A DNA stretch of 64,000 nucleotides. Source: Fragilaria crotonensis. Its lineage: Eukaryota; Bacillariophyta; Fragilariophyceae; Fragilariales; Fragilariaceae. Below the pieces are notes generated by a model. That model made no database searches, was not told the origin of the DNA, and saw only the letters and a program-made list of their open reading frames with translations. Positions 1 through 10,600 of this stretch are shown here, piece by piece. Location of the stretch: positions 186,001-250,000 of the forward strand of contig JAKSYS010000012.1 of the NCBI GenBank assembly GCA_022925895.1, written 5' to 3'. Both the position numbers and the translations under genes were made by a program. Numbering within the stretch: the stretch's first letter is position 1; each line of letters starts with the position of its first letter.

Positions 1-88
1 CGTGCTGCCTACTAGTCCGTATGATAGTAAGTGTACTCTTGTAGCGAAAGTAAATGTGCTGTAGATCGTTCGTAAAATTACCATAGTG

Positions 89-552
89 CAGGCCCTCCTA
101 AAAAGTGGCATTTCGGCAAAATGTGCCACCAAATGCCACTTTTAATATTGACGAGATGCCACTTTTAACGTTTTTTTGTCATGTAGAGTTGGAGCGGGTT
201 GGCGTTGTCCATATGTCCTGTGGTATGTGGTGTGTAGAACCCCCCGTAGGGTTTGCATGTTTGTTAAATCGTTCATTTTCAATTGAAAAAACTAAAATTG
301 AGTTGGCTCTGGAATCCTCGTGGTGTCATCTATTCATACATTCATACACGTAATTTCATTCGGCATCGATGCTCTACTAGTAGCATGCGTCTCTTGGGAT
401 TCCGTGGCGCACCCATGGTCGTCTACTGACATCCTACGTGATTTTTGTACCATAGCACGGAATGCCACCAAATGCCACTTTTAGTGGAGTGATATGCCAC
501 TTTTAAGCTAAATGTGGCATAGGTTGGCATATGCCACTTTTTAGGCGGCCTG
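89..552. mobile_element. Non-autonomous hAT-type MITE
   Basis: A 464-base element begins CAGGCCCTCCTAAAAAGTGG and ends with the near-exact inverted complement (reverse complement of the right end: CAGGCCGCCTAAAAAGTGG). It is flanked on both sides by the 8-base direct repeat CCATAGTG (81-88 and 553-560). CAGG-type termini with an 8-base target duplication are typical of the hAT superfamily. Inside, the word TGCCACTTTT recurs at both ends in both orientations, as expected for subterminal transposase-binding repeats. No transposase is encoded; the 82-residue open frame inside is not convincing. Confidence 0.85.
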
Positions 553-560
553 CCATAGTG

Positions 561-775
561 TCAGAATTCTAATTATTGCACCCAGTACAACAGTACATTT
601 GCAGTACAGTATTTGGTACAGGAGGACTCGGGAGTACCAATAGCCCCGGACGGAGGGTCAGTAGAGTAAAAGTGTTCCGTGGGTATATGTAGTGGGTATA
701 GTGGGTATAGTGGGTCATGCATGCAATAACCCTGGTTTCTGGAGTTTTATGGTGTATTTTACACGACTGTGCATA
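561..775. other. Intergenic, short GTGGGTATA repeats
   Basis: There is no supported gene between the MITE and the first acetyltransferase. Around 688-715 the word AGTGGGTATA is repeated about three times. A minus-strand open frame across 569-931 has no recognisable domain and is left out. Confidence 0.5.
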
Positions 776-955
776 TGAATTCGTGCGTCCCTGAGAAGCC
801 GTTTTGTCCGAGACATAAGACAGGTCCGAGATTCCAATCAGGGCTTTTACAGCAGCATCAGTCACTTTGTTCTCTGATGTTCGTGAAGTTGTGTTGGGGA
901 TAATTGCACGAAAGGACACACAACACGTCAAAAAGTAATCCTCCCTATTAATATA
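776..955 (+). promoter_or_regulatory. Conserved upstream block of GNAT gene 1
   Basis: The block at about 780-900 (GAAGCCGTTTTGTC, TTCCAATC, TTCTCTGATGTTCGT) aligns with the block just upstream of the second acetyltransferase copy (about 14190-14310, GAGCCGTTTTGTCAGC, TTCCAATC, TTCTCGGATGTTCGT). Both genes therefore kept the same proximal promoter or 5' leader after duplication. The AT-rich TTAATATAATG lies directly at the start codon. That this is the promoter is inferred from conservation and position only. Confidence 0.5.
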
Positions 956-1750
956 ATGAAGTCATCGTTGAAACTAGCCAACAAGGCATGGAAGGAGGGA
1001 GAGGATGCAGATACCTTTGTCGTGTACCCCGACGACGTATCCTTTCATGATGCACGTCACTTGATTGGTCCAGTCTTCGGCGCACATGAGCCCCTCACCT
1101 TGTGGTTGATGGAATCGTTTGAGAACGGCAAGGATGCAACCCTCAATGCCTGTACGATGGGGTTTGACATTTATAAGTACCTCCATGCCCACGGAGGGAC
1201 TGTTCTCGGAAAGCGATCTGCCAACGGTACACTCGAGGCTGCTGCTGTCCTTGGTGTGCATAATGGTGGTACTCGATCATGCAGTTGCTGGAACTGGGTG
1301 AAGGAGGCGTTGAATTTCACGAGAGCACTGTTGTCGATTTCTTGGCGAACACCTGGTGGATTTTCGCGCGAGTTGTATCATACTCAATTTAAACGCGAGC
1401 GACGTCAATTTTACCGCAGAGTCGACCTGATGCACAAGTGTCATGTCAACTGTCGCAAGAAAGTTGGACTGGATGGGAAGTATTGGTATGTAGCCTTAGT
1501 TGCAGTTCATTCCGAAGCACAAGGCAAAGGACTCGGACGTGAGCTCATGCGTCGTCTTGGGCACGTCGCAGATCAGCAACAAATGGCGTGCTTCTTGGAG
1601 ACGTACGGCGACAAGAACATTCGATTTTATCAATCGTTGGGATATGAAATAGCCTGCAACATAGAGATAGTTGATGAAACGGTGAATTCAACCATGAGAG
1701 GTGTGGCTATGATTCGACAACCGCGACCAAAAGATCAAGCCACAGTTTAA
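956..1750 (+). CDS. GNAT-family N-acetyltransferase (copy 1, intact)
   Basis: The 264-residue protein has a GNAT acetyl-CoA-binding core in its last third: VALVAVHSEAQGKGLGRELM carries the Q-x-x-G-x-G/A pyrophosphate loop (QGKGLG), followed by a helix, a strand (MACFLETYG) and the motif-B-like NIRFYQSLGYE. The N-terminal 150 residues (LTLWLMESFENG, MGFDIYKYLHAHGGTVLG) are shared with the tandem copy at 14356 and resemble the algal and fungal small-molecule GNAT layout, where an N-terminal lobe precedes the core. Family membership predicts acetyl transfer from acetyl-CoA to an amine; the substrate cannot be told. The ATG at 956 is chosen because the second copy starts at the same place. The gene is uninterrupted and its upstream block is conserved in the paralogue, which lies 12 kb downstream because a Copia element landed between them. 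Confidence 0.85.
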   Translation: MKSSLKLANKAWKEGEDADTFVVYPDDVSFHDARHLIGPVFGAHEPLTLWLMESFENGKDATLNACTMGFDIYKYLHAHGGTVLGKRSANGTLEAAAVLGVHNGGTRSCSCWNWVKEALNFTRALLSISWRTPGGFSRELYHTQFKRERRQFYRRVDLMHKCHVNCRKKVGLDGKYWYVALVAVHSEAQGKGLGRELMRRLGHVADQQQMACFLETYGDKNIRFYQSLGYEIACNIEIVDETVNSTMRGVAMIRQPRPKDQATV

Positions 1751-2236
1751 CAACTATGCTCTAAAGAGTTAAGGGAGTTAAGGATTGCAAGACTCGCTTT
1801 CTGTAATTCCAAAATCATCGCCTTGTCAAAGCAGAAACTGAAGACACTCTTTACTAGAGATACAAGCATTTGAGGGTCCTACCGTGCACTTTACTCGAAG
1901 GAGAAGTATCTTCTGCTTTAGGGAAGAACGGCAGCTATGCTAAAGATTGGGGCTCAAGAAAAGGCGAACACTTTCCTGGACCACTTATTGGATGAAGGTG
2001 TCACTTCCCTCCGAGCGCGAGCATTTGGAACAGGCCTTAATGGTCTCCTCGACCAGCAAGCTGCTGCCACCCAGCCAAAACCGAACAGATTGATCTTGGA
2101 AGACATGGTTTAAAAGCTTACATTCCAACAGTGGTGGTGAGGGAGACAAACCAAAAATGTGTTCCTCGCAAAAAAGGATTAGTAGAATACACTATCAGAT
2201 TATCAGGCGCACTTGTACCCTACTGGTATGCATATG
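1751..2236. other. Intergenic with a 58-codon open frame
   Basis: This is the 3' flank of the acetyltransferase and the target flank of the Copia element. A short plus-strand frame at 1937-2113 starts MLKIGAQEKANTFLDHLL and ends at a TAA; its composition is protein-like (helical, Ala/Leu-rich). It may be the tail of a lost gene, but no family is recognised. The last five bases (2232-2236, ATATG) are the Copia target duplication. Confidence 0.35.
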
Positions 2237-3134
2237 TGATAGATTCTGCGTGCGAGCGCGGAGTGGAGGCCAGACCATGGTTAAATCGGGCGCACGTCAG
2301 ACCGGGGTCGCAGGCAGGTGGTGACGTCACGGTGACGGTATCGGTCGCTACAGTACGAACGCTGGCCGGTGCTACGGTTTCAGGACTACTGGATGCTACG
2401 CTAGCGGCAGAGGAAGCGGGAGTGCTAGTAGCAAACGCGACAGTGTACGCGTGGGAGTCTACTGGACGGGTATACTGAGCTACGGTATGACTAGGCGTAA
2501 CTACAGTACATGTAGACGTAGACACAGTGCTAGTAGGCGAAGCAACTGTGCTAGTATCTGTAGGTACGATGCAAGTAGATGGTGCTACGTTGCGCGTAGG
2601 TGACACTACAGTATGTGGACGTGGGTGGAGTCCTACGGTGACGTCGGTAGCCAAGTGGGTACTAGTACACTGGCTATCGCTACAGGGGACTGAACCATGA
2701 TGACGGCGGGTAAAAAGTCGTCATGGTCAGTTACGCTGCTAGTAAAATTGTACATTGTTAAAATCGGGGGCCGGACTAAATATATTTACAGGTTGACAAA
2801 TTGTGAGAAAATCGTTGATCACAAGTGAGTGATCAACTTGTTTGATGAGTGTTTGAGGAACACTCAGGAACACAAATGAAACGGTGCACGTCTGAAGAGT
2901 GCACGTCTGAAAAGGTGTACGTCTGAAGAGGTCGTACGAGGCCGAGCGTTGGGCGAGAAAATGGTCGTTTATGCAACGAACGACATGAAAACGATCGTTA
3001 CAATTTCCGAGTGGGATATGATTCCCGTACGACAGTAACGATACAACGTATACTGTTTACTAGCCTAATGTGAAGTGTCGCACTGAATAATGTAGATAGT
3101 AAAAATACGTAGGAGCGGTACTAAAAGTCTGTCA
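2237..3134 (-). repeat. Copia 3' LTR
   Basis: This 898-base copy matches 13256-14153 almost throughout. It reads TGATAGATTCTG at its left end and GTCTGTCA at its right end on the plus strand. The middle part (about 2440-2660) is a degenerate array of about 30-base units built on CTAGTA/CTACAGTA words. Near 2884-2925 the word GTGCACGTCTGAA is repeated three times, and around 2813-2840 the inverted pair TTGATCAC/GTGATCAA occurs. Confidence 0.93.
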
Positions 3135-3142
3135 CCCCTCTT
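3135..3142 (-). other. Copia polypurine tract
   Basis: Read on the minus strand the eight bases AAGAGGGG lie directly before the TGACAGAC start of the 3' LTR. Position and purine content fit the plus-strand primer of an LTR element and confirm the LTR boundary. Confidence 0.75.
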
Positions 3143-3145
3143 GAA

Positions 3146-3763
3146 TCAGATCTCCGTAGAAATTGGTGATGGAGAAAGTAGGTGATCAGGGAGTTTGCAA
3201 AAGATTTTGTCAAGGTGAGGATCAATCTTGGAGGATGTCTGAGTTTTGGTTAGGATGTCAGCAAGTTGAGAGTCACAAGGGATCCAATAGAGTTGATGAG
3301 TACCATCTTGTTGGCCTTGGCGGACAAAGTGAAAGCGTCTTTCAATGTGGCGAGTTTTGCGAGTTAGTTTGCCGTTCTTGGCAATTTGAACAGTTGCTTC
3401 ATTGTCAATCATAAGGACAGATGGGATTGTAGGTAAACGTTGGGATGATTCGCGCCATTGTTTAGTGCCAAGGTATGTCATATCATATAAAAGCATTCTG
3501 ATGTGGGCAGTAGCCATAGTTGCAGAACAGGCAGCCATGTATTCAGCTTCAGAGGTTGACATTGCAATTGGGGTAGGCATTGTTGAGTTGGCTTCAATGA
3601 GAGCACCATTGTGAAAGATCATGTATCCAACAGTTGATCTGCCAGTGTCAGGGCAATCTTGCCAGCTGGCATCAGAGAAGACAGTCAGGTCAGAGTATGG
3701 AATGCTGTGTTGGGCACAGATACTATAGATTGGGTTAGAGGTGCCATCAGGATAGAATTTCAA
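3146..3763 (-). mobile_element. Copia RNase H region
   Basis: Part of the 2237-14153 element. The translated segment shows the Copia RNase H signatures FSDASWQDCPDTGRS (first catalytic Asp), MSTSEAEYMAA (catalytic Glu), IDNEATVQIA (Asp) and the closing HIERRFHFVRQ and LADILTK motifs. It forms the 3' end of pol, immediately before the polypurine tract, as usual in this family. Confidence 0.9.
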
Positions 3764-4149
3764 GGCATAGCTGGGTCGGCGCCTGAGATAGCCAAATAAC
3801 CAGATATGGGCTGGAAGTCAAGTTCACTGGGGCAGATGCAGGTTTTTGCAAGTTTGCAGACTGCAAAAGGATATCGGCTCGTGTGTTATATGCTAGATAA
3901 AGTAGGGTGCATACGGCTGAGCGAAACGGGAGGCGGGAATGTCTTTCTCAATTATAGACTTGTCATGATCGGTGACAGGGCGGTTATCTTTGGTGAAGAC
4001 GTAATCGGGTGGGAAGGAGTTTCATGCTCAGGGAATTCGAATCTGGGTCATAACGTTGGAGAGCGGACATAACGGTGTTGGTCTAGAGTGTAGGTGGAAT
4101 CTTGTGGCGGTGGATGCGCATTTGCAGGAACCATTGTGCAGGACCAAGG

Positions 4150-4990
4150 AATTTCACGTCAAAGCGGTTATGACGGAATCTCGAAAGATTTCGATGGAAT
4201 CATTGCTTCCAACATAAAGCATGTCATCAACGAAGAATAGGAGGCGAAGCCATTGGTTGTGTTTGTCATAGTAAACAAAATAGGATGGTTCTGCTTGGGA
4301 TTGAATGAATCCTTGAGAGTAAAGCCATTCAGAGAATTCAATGTTCCAATATTTGCCTGAGTAGACAAGACCATAGATTCCTTTGTCAAGAAGAAGGGAC
4401 TCCAAAGTATTTGGCATATTCTGGGAAGTGGTAAGCAAGGTAAAGTGGCAGGATCACAAAGTGACGTCCAATAACTTTGGCTTGAAGATAGGCTCCAATG
4501 AAGTCAGCACTTTAAGGATGCGGCGGAAAGCACAGGTTTTGGATATGAGGAGTTTGACCCTCTTGAAGATGCACAGGGTGACCATGTGTCTTCAAAAGGT
4601 TGAGGGATCTCAATTGGGATAGTGTTAGATTTATTTACTTTCTTGGTGTTTTCTCTCTTGTTTGAGTAGTTGTTGCTGGTACTTTGCTTTAGTTTTCTTG
4701 ATTCTTCTCTTTTCCATGTCGCCGTGTGCAACAAGGCGGGCTTTGAGTTTGTCAAGTTTGCCAGATGCTGTTTGCTTTGCTTTGAGCACAAGTTTAACTG
4801 GGATAATCAATTCATCTACATGGGGTTTCTGGCCAAGGATGAAGGTACCATGATCAATGAGGTTCTTGATTTCCATTTTGATTGCATGAAGCCAGGCAGA
4901 GCGGATGTCATCATCAAGTTTGAGGACAGCTTGAAAGGATTGGGGTTCTGGCAAGTATTTATCAACAGGATCATCATTTTCTGTGGATGT
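4150..4990 (-). mobile_element. Copia reverse transcriptase region
   Basis: Part of the 2237-14153 element. The FVDDMLYVGS motif near 4205-4235 is the Copia version of the catalytic YVDD box, and KGIYGLVYSGKYWN upstream corresponds to the conserved GLKQS-type block. The start of the domain (IRSAWLHAIKMEIKNLIDHG, KARLVAHGD) lies near 4700-4920. The region is broken. Confidence 0.85.
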
Positions 4991-6335
4991 GTCAGCAGAG
5001 GCATCAAGGGTAAGCATGGCAGTGTGGATAGGGTCAATGGATGGTGGTGATTCAGCACATTCTTGGAAGTAAAGTGTCATCTCTTTCTGAAGGGGTGTGT
5101 GTCTCTTCTGGTGATGAGTGAGGTTGAGCAATTGAGGTGCAGGTGGTGTTGGACCAGGTTGTAGATCATCATCATCAGTGTCATCATCATTGTCAATAGT
5201 CTCAATGGGAAGGGGATGCTTATCATTGTTAGTGGGTTCTTCAATGAAGGAAGAGGGATTGATTCCAAGGTTGGCAACAGATCCAGTTTGGTGAATGATG
5301 GTGGGTTCTGAATTCTCAACATTTTCAAGTCCATTAGGGTCCATGTGGGAGCGGATGGGAATGGCTCCAGCAAAGGGTTTGGAGTCAAAAGCAAGGGCAG
5401 AGCTGAAATCTTCATCAAAATAAGCGTCACGGGTTGTGATAATTCGTTGAGGATGGTCTGGGGAATAGACAAGCCAGCCAGCGGAGTTTTCAGGGAATCC
5501 AATAAAAGTTCCACGGGATGCACGTTGGAGCTGTTGTTTATAAGTGATTAACTTGTTCCGAAAGGTCGGTTCGTAACGTTTGAAATAGACTGGGCATCCA
5601 AATACGCGGAAGTTGATGAGGCTGGGTTTTCGGCCATAACTATAGTGGAAGGGAGTTGTAGGATTTCCATCTTGATCAGTAACATTCTTTGCAGGGCAAG
5701 CATTGACAATTTGGACTGCATAGGCATGAGCATGGTGAAAGAAGGCACCTCCAAGTCTGGCAGTGTTGAGCAGAGTGTTTGCAATGTTGTGGACTTCTCT
5801 CCATTTGGCTTCACAAATTCCATTCATTTCTTGATGTTCAGGGGCTGCAGCTTCAACTTTGATTCCAAGATTGGTGCAAGTTGAGATAAATTTGCTGAAG
5901 TAAATGCTGTTCCAGCATCAGTGCGGATAAAGCGGACAGATTGGGTGCGCCAAGAAGTTCTGATTGTGTGAGCCAAGATTGCAGGGCAGTGAGAATGGAT
6001 AAAGTGCTTTCAGTGGGTAGTCCAATCCAACCAGTTAGTTTGCCAGGAGTTGTCACAATGAAAAGGTAAGCAGAATAGTTAGTGCTAGTTGTCAGGCCAA
6101 AGCGGAATGGGTTTCTTAGAAGGTCAAGGTGAAGTTGATGGAATGGTTCTGAACCTTGGCGGAGTGGGACTTTGCTTCTGGCGCGTTTTTGGCTGATTGA
6201 AATTCTGATTGGCCAAGTTTGAGTGTCAGTGGCTGGTGACAAAATGTGATCATTCCAAACATGGTGAAGGGATCCAGTCATAAGATTGCGGAAATTACGA
6301 TGTGCAAGGCGACGGGATGTGATCTCAAGTGGCAA
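4991..6335 (-). mobile_element. Copia integrase region
   Basis: Part of the 2237-14153 element. The GAG-pre-integrase and catalytic core appear in segments such as HLDLLRNPFRFGLTTSTNYS (first Asp) and FIVTTPGKLTGW. The C-terminal end shows NGICEAKWREVHNIANTLL, FHYSYGRKPSLINFRVFGCP and a Ser/Thr/Asp-rich linker. The region is broken. Confidence 0.85.
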
Positions 6336-7618
6336 GGTTGCAGTGGGTTGGTCTGGGTTTGGATTGTTGAAGTGTCCAAGTGTTGCTCAAAAGTGATGGC
6401 AGGTGAGTTTGAAGTGTCATCAGAAGTTGTGTTGGGTTGGGAAGTCATGGAGAAAGCTTGTTCAGAGGGTAGTTCTTGAAGGATGGTTGGCCATGTGTAT
6501 GTTGAGTTGTTGGGAAAACGGATTGTGGTTGCTCTGTTCTGGATGATGACTGTGAAGTTTTGGGTGGCAGAGATGGCAGTCAGGGAAAGCAGACGGTGAC
6601 TAAGACCTTCAATGTAGTAAACATCAGCAAGACCAAGGATAGCTTTCTGTCCTTCTGTGGTTGTAAAGAAACAGTCAGTTGTGCCTTTGAAAGTGGATAT
6701 CTTGGTGGTTCCATCAGCAAGGGAAACAGGTACATGGCAGGGTTCAACATCATGGAGATCACTGAAAACAGGAGTGTAGTGACTTGTGGCACCACTGTCA
6801 GGGAGCCAATTATCAAGATCTGGTGGTCCAAAGCGCTGATATGCAGACATGGGATCATCTGGAAAGTATTCAATTGCATCAGTGCTGGGAGGTGAGTGTG
6901 ACATGGAGGGTGCAAAATCATTGTCAGTCAAGGATGGGTTGATTTCCATTTGAGGCAAGTTGGTATCAGGCCAGATTGTTGGTGGTCCATTGTTAAAGAC
7001 AGGGTTGGTGTTTGATGAAGCAAGGAAGGCTTGATGGTAATGAGTTGTTTCAGCATGAGGTGAAGATGAATCAGTGACAAAATAAGCTCTGTGATTTCTA
7101 GGAGCAGTGTTCTCATTATTGGTTGGTGATCTTGGGTTTCCTCCATTTCTGTTATTGGTGTTCTGAGGTCTGTTAGTTGCAGTTGGGCATTGTCTTGCAT
7201 AGTGACCAGTTCTTCCACAATTGTTACAAACTATGTTGGTGGCATTATTGGGTGAAGGATTTGGCCGAAATGGGGTGGAATTGTTCTGCGGTCGACGCTG
7301 GTTATTGCTGGAATTTGATGAAGTTGGTCGCAAGGGCGGTCGGTTGCCATGATTCGATCTAGGTGGCGGAGCGTTGCGACGATTGTTTTGGTGATTGTTC
7401 GGACGGTTTGAATGCTGATTTTGGTTGCTCTGGGGTCTGATTGGTGGCCGATTGCTGCTGCTGTTTTGTTGGGTATAAGGTCGCAAAATTGAGCTGAGAG
7501 CTTGATGTTGTCGCGGGGTGAATTGTTTCTGGAAAGTCGGACGATGGGTAGGACGATGGAATTGTTGACGGGCAGCATTGGCATGTTGGTTATAATTGCG
7601 TTGATTTTGTGATGGCAA
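6336..7618 (-). mobile_element. Copia nucleocapsid zinc knuckle and protease
   Basis: Part of the 2237-14153 element. A CCHC knuckle, CNNCGRTGHYARQC, lies at about 7190-7232, preceded by an Asn/Arg/Pro-rich stretch. The retropepsin-type active site PDSGATSH lies near 6785-6810. The order (knuckle, protease, integrase) is that of Copia Gag-Pol polyproteins. Confidence 0.9.
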
Positions 7619-7639
7619 AGTTAGGCCGCGGATTCGTCA

Positions 7640-10600
7640 ATATTCAAAAGATGGCTCTCAAGTTCGGAGAAAGCGGGCAATTCTTCATCGTTAAGTTCGG
7701 CTCTGCGGAGGTCGGCATCAAAACGTTGGTAAGAGGCAGCATAAAAATGGTGATTGCTTCCACCGCGAATGGCTCTTTAATAAGATCTGCGTCAGTATTG
7801 GGAATGCCGGCGTGGTAGCAATCGCGCGTCAAAACTCGGATGCGATTCAAATAGGAGGTTGCAACTTCATTGTGGCCTTGTTTGATTGAATAAAAGGCTT
7901 CTCTTGTGCGTTCAACATGATCTGGAGTAAGCGGAGCACAATGTCGGCGGAGAGTAAAGATTGCAGTTCTGGCATCTGGTGGGCCATCAATAATGTGTTT
8001 TGGCAAGGGTCACAAACATGTGTAAAATTAGGTTGTAAATTGCAGTGCCAATGAAGGGATGGGAGTAGGAAATCTGTTTGGGCCAAAGATCAAAGACTTG
8101 GCGTGTCCAGGAGAGATGTTACAAACGATGCGGAGGTTGTCCATGAAGGCATTGAATTGTCGGCGTCGGGCGACAAGATCAGTTGGATATGAAAGTTTCC
8201 GGAGATTGGCATTTTTGGCATATTTCAAAAGAGTTTTAGTTAAATCTTCAATGGGTGGATAAGTGAAGTCAGTTCTGGTTGAAGAAGTTAGTGCATCTGG
8301 GGATTGCAAAGGGATCTGAGGAGGGTCATCCTGCTGGTCTTCATTGTCTTCATCATCAGTAAAGAATGTTTCATGAATTGGAGGATAGGCAAAAGTTGGA
8401 TGCTTTGCAGGTTTGTCCTTTGCTGCAGGTTTGGAGGGATTGTCTGTCTTTGGTGAAGAGGATGTTTCAATTTGGGTGTCTGGTTGCATAGATTTTGGTG
8501 ACAGAATTTGTGTTACAGTTCGTGAAAGGCGTTTCAAAGGATTTTTGGCAGGTGTGTCAATTTCTTGAGCTTGGACGTCAGAAGATGGCTGATTTGCATC
8601 AATATTTGGCGTTTCGTGTCGGGAAATGTCAGTTTCGGACGAATTATCAGAAGTATCGGGATCTGCAGTTTCTGGTTCAATTTCAGGGGGATTTTCTTCT
8701 TGAAGAGACGATCTACGGGTGCGGACAACCATAAGGGCTGTGTGTTCACAAAAAGATGATTCTTGTTTGTCCAATTGAAATCTTACTACATTACAATTAC
8801 TGCTGTCCATTCTTGTAGCATTTACACCAATGTGTCTGTACAGGCAAGAAGGATCAGGTAAGTTGCAGGTAGTAACCTGGTTGTTAAAGAGACTAGTGTT
8901 CACACCAGACTCACCAGGGGGGTTGCTCAAGATATTGGGTTCAGAGTCTTTGATGAAAGGATATTCAGGATGATTGTGTTGTTGCCAGTAATATGAAAAA
9001 GGATTGTGAGTGATCTGAGACAATGGGTTGCTGAGGGCATTCTCAAGGTGTGGGAGAGCCCAGGATCCATAAACATCGGTGGATCCACGTTTTGTAGTAA
9101 TCACTTGGATGAGGCGAGTTGCAAGAGACAAGGGAATGGTTTTGGGATCATCAATGACATGATAAACAGGGTTTGGTTGGCGCCAAAGTTGGCTAGGATT
9201 GTTGGGGCAAGTCCAGGGATTGGCAGCATAACAGGTGTTCATTGGAATGCAGGCTTGGTCATTGAAAAGCTGTTGGACTGTTGTTGTTGTGTAAGGTTTG
9301 ATGGTCCCATTGTGTTGATGAAAGATGATTGGTTTGTTCTCCTTGTTGTAGGTAATAGGGAAAGTATGAGCACTTTGCAATGGAATAGGAAGCTCAGTTG
9401 GGGATCCTGGAGTGTAAGAAGGAGTTGACTGATGCTCTTGGGTGTTGCCTTGGTAGATAAGGACTTTGATTGGCAAGGGTGTTTGAGGTAGGACACATTG
9501 AGGGTCAGTGACATTGATGTTGGAAACAACTCTGAACATGGTGTATTCATGATCTGGCAGGAAATCAATGGAATGGTTGATGGTATCTGTCTTGATGGGG
9601 TCAAAGTAAGACTTAAGGGTTGCATAATCACAGTTTCCAATTGGGATGGTGAAGTTCTGAAGATCATTGGAAGTGAGCGGACGGCAGATGACAAAATTGA
9701 CGGCAATAGCAGTGGCTTTTGAATGCATGATTGATAACTGTTCAGGTGTGGGTAATGTGGCCATTGGGAAGGCTGAGCAATTGTGATTCATGAGTAGGTC
9801 AACAGGAGGAAGGGAACCAATGCAGATGTTTGAGGGTTGCAAATGTAAGTCATCTCCAGTTGTGAGTTTGGCAGTCAAAGTTGCATGTTGGCGGAGTGTT
9901 GCTGAGATTAAGACACGGGCAACATGGGAAGCAGATGGAGATATTCCAGTTGTAGGTTCTCCAAAACCGTTGACAAGCGGTGAATGAGTGAATGCAATGA
10001 GGGATGCAGAGTCCAAATGTGCAGGGGTTTGAATATGGGAAGTCCTGGTGCTGTCCAAAGTGGTATCATAGGGACTGGGAGTCAATTGCTGATCTTGGAA
10101 GAATTTGATAATGAAGCGCGGGACATCTCTGAAGTTACTTCGGTTCGGGAAAAGTCGTAGAGCGGTCGCAAAAGTTGGGATATTGCGAATGATATCAGCA
10201 AGTTCAGGCGGTTGATGAGGGCATGAAGATGTTTGTCCCTGAATATAAAGGTGGATGAGGTACATCATTTTGAAGGCATAAAGGATGGATAGGGAGCATT
10301 CATGTCCAAAGGATCCAGGTTCATAGTCACTCAAAAGGGATACAAATAGTGATGGGGTGCCATTAGTGAGTTGAGATCTGTGCTCAGAAGAAAGATTGTC
10401 CATGACCAAATTGGTTGTTCTGTTGAAAGTGTGTTGGATGCATTGAATGAATTCCTCTTGATTGGGGTCTTTGTCAGATCCAGCAATGAGAATGGGATAA
10501 AGGTTGCACATCAGGTGGCGAAGATGTTCGGTCGTCAAGTCGCGAATGCATTGTTTGGTGACTGGATTTGACTGAATATAACGTAGGCAGAAGCTTGCAG

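Noticed and set aside
569-931. 120-codon minus-strand frame upstream of the acetyltransferase
   Set aside because: It contains THYTHYTHY from a short tandem repeat and overlaps the conserved promoter block; no domain is seen.
2131-2654. Open frames of 115 and 144 codons within the left LTR (and their twins in the right LTR)
   Set aside because: They lie in the degenerate repeat array of an LTR and occur in both LTRs; the Thr/Val/Ser-rich translations reflect the repeat, not a gene.
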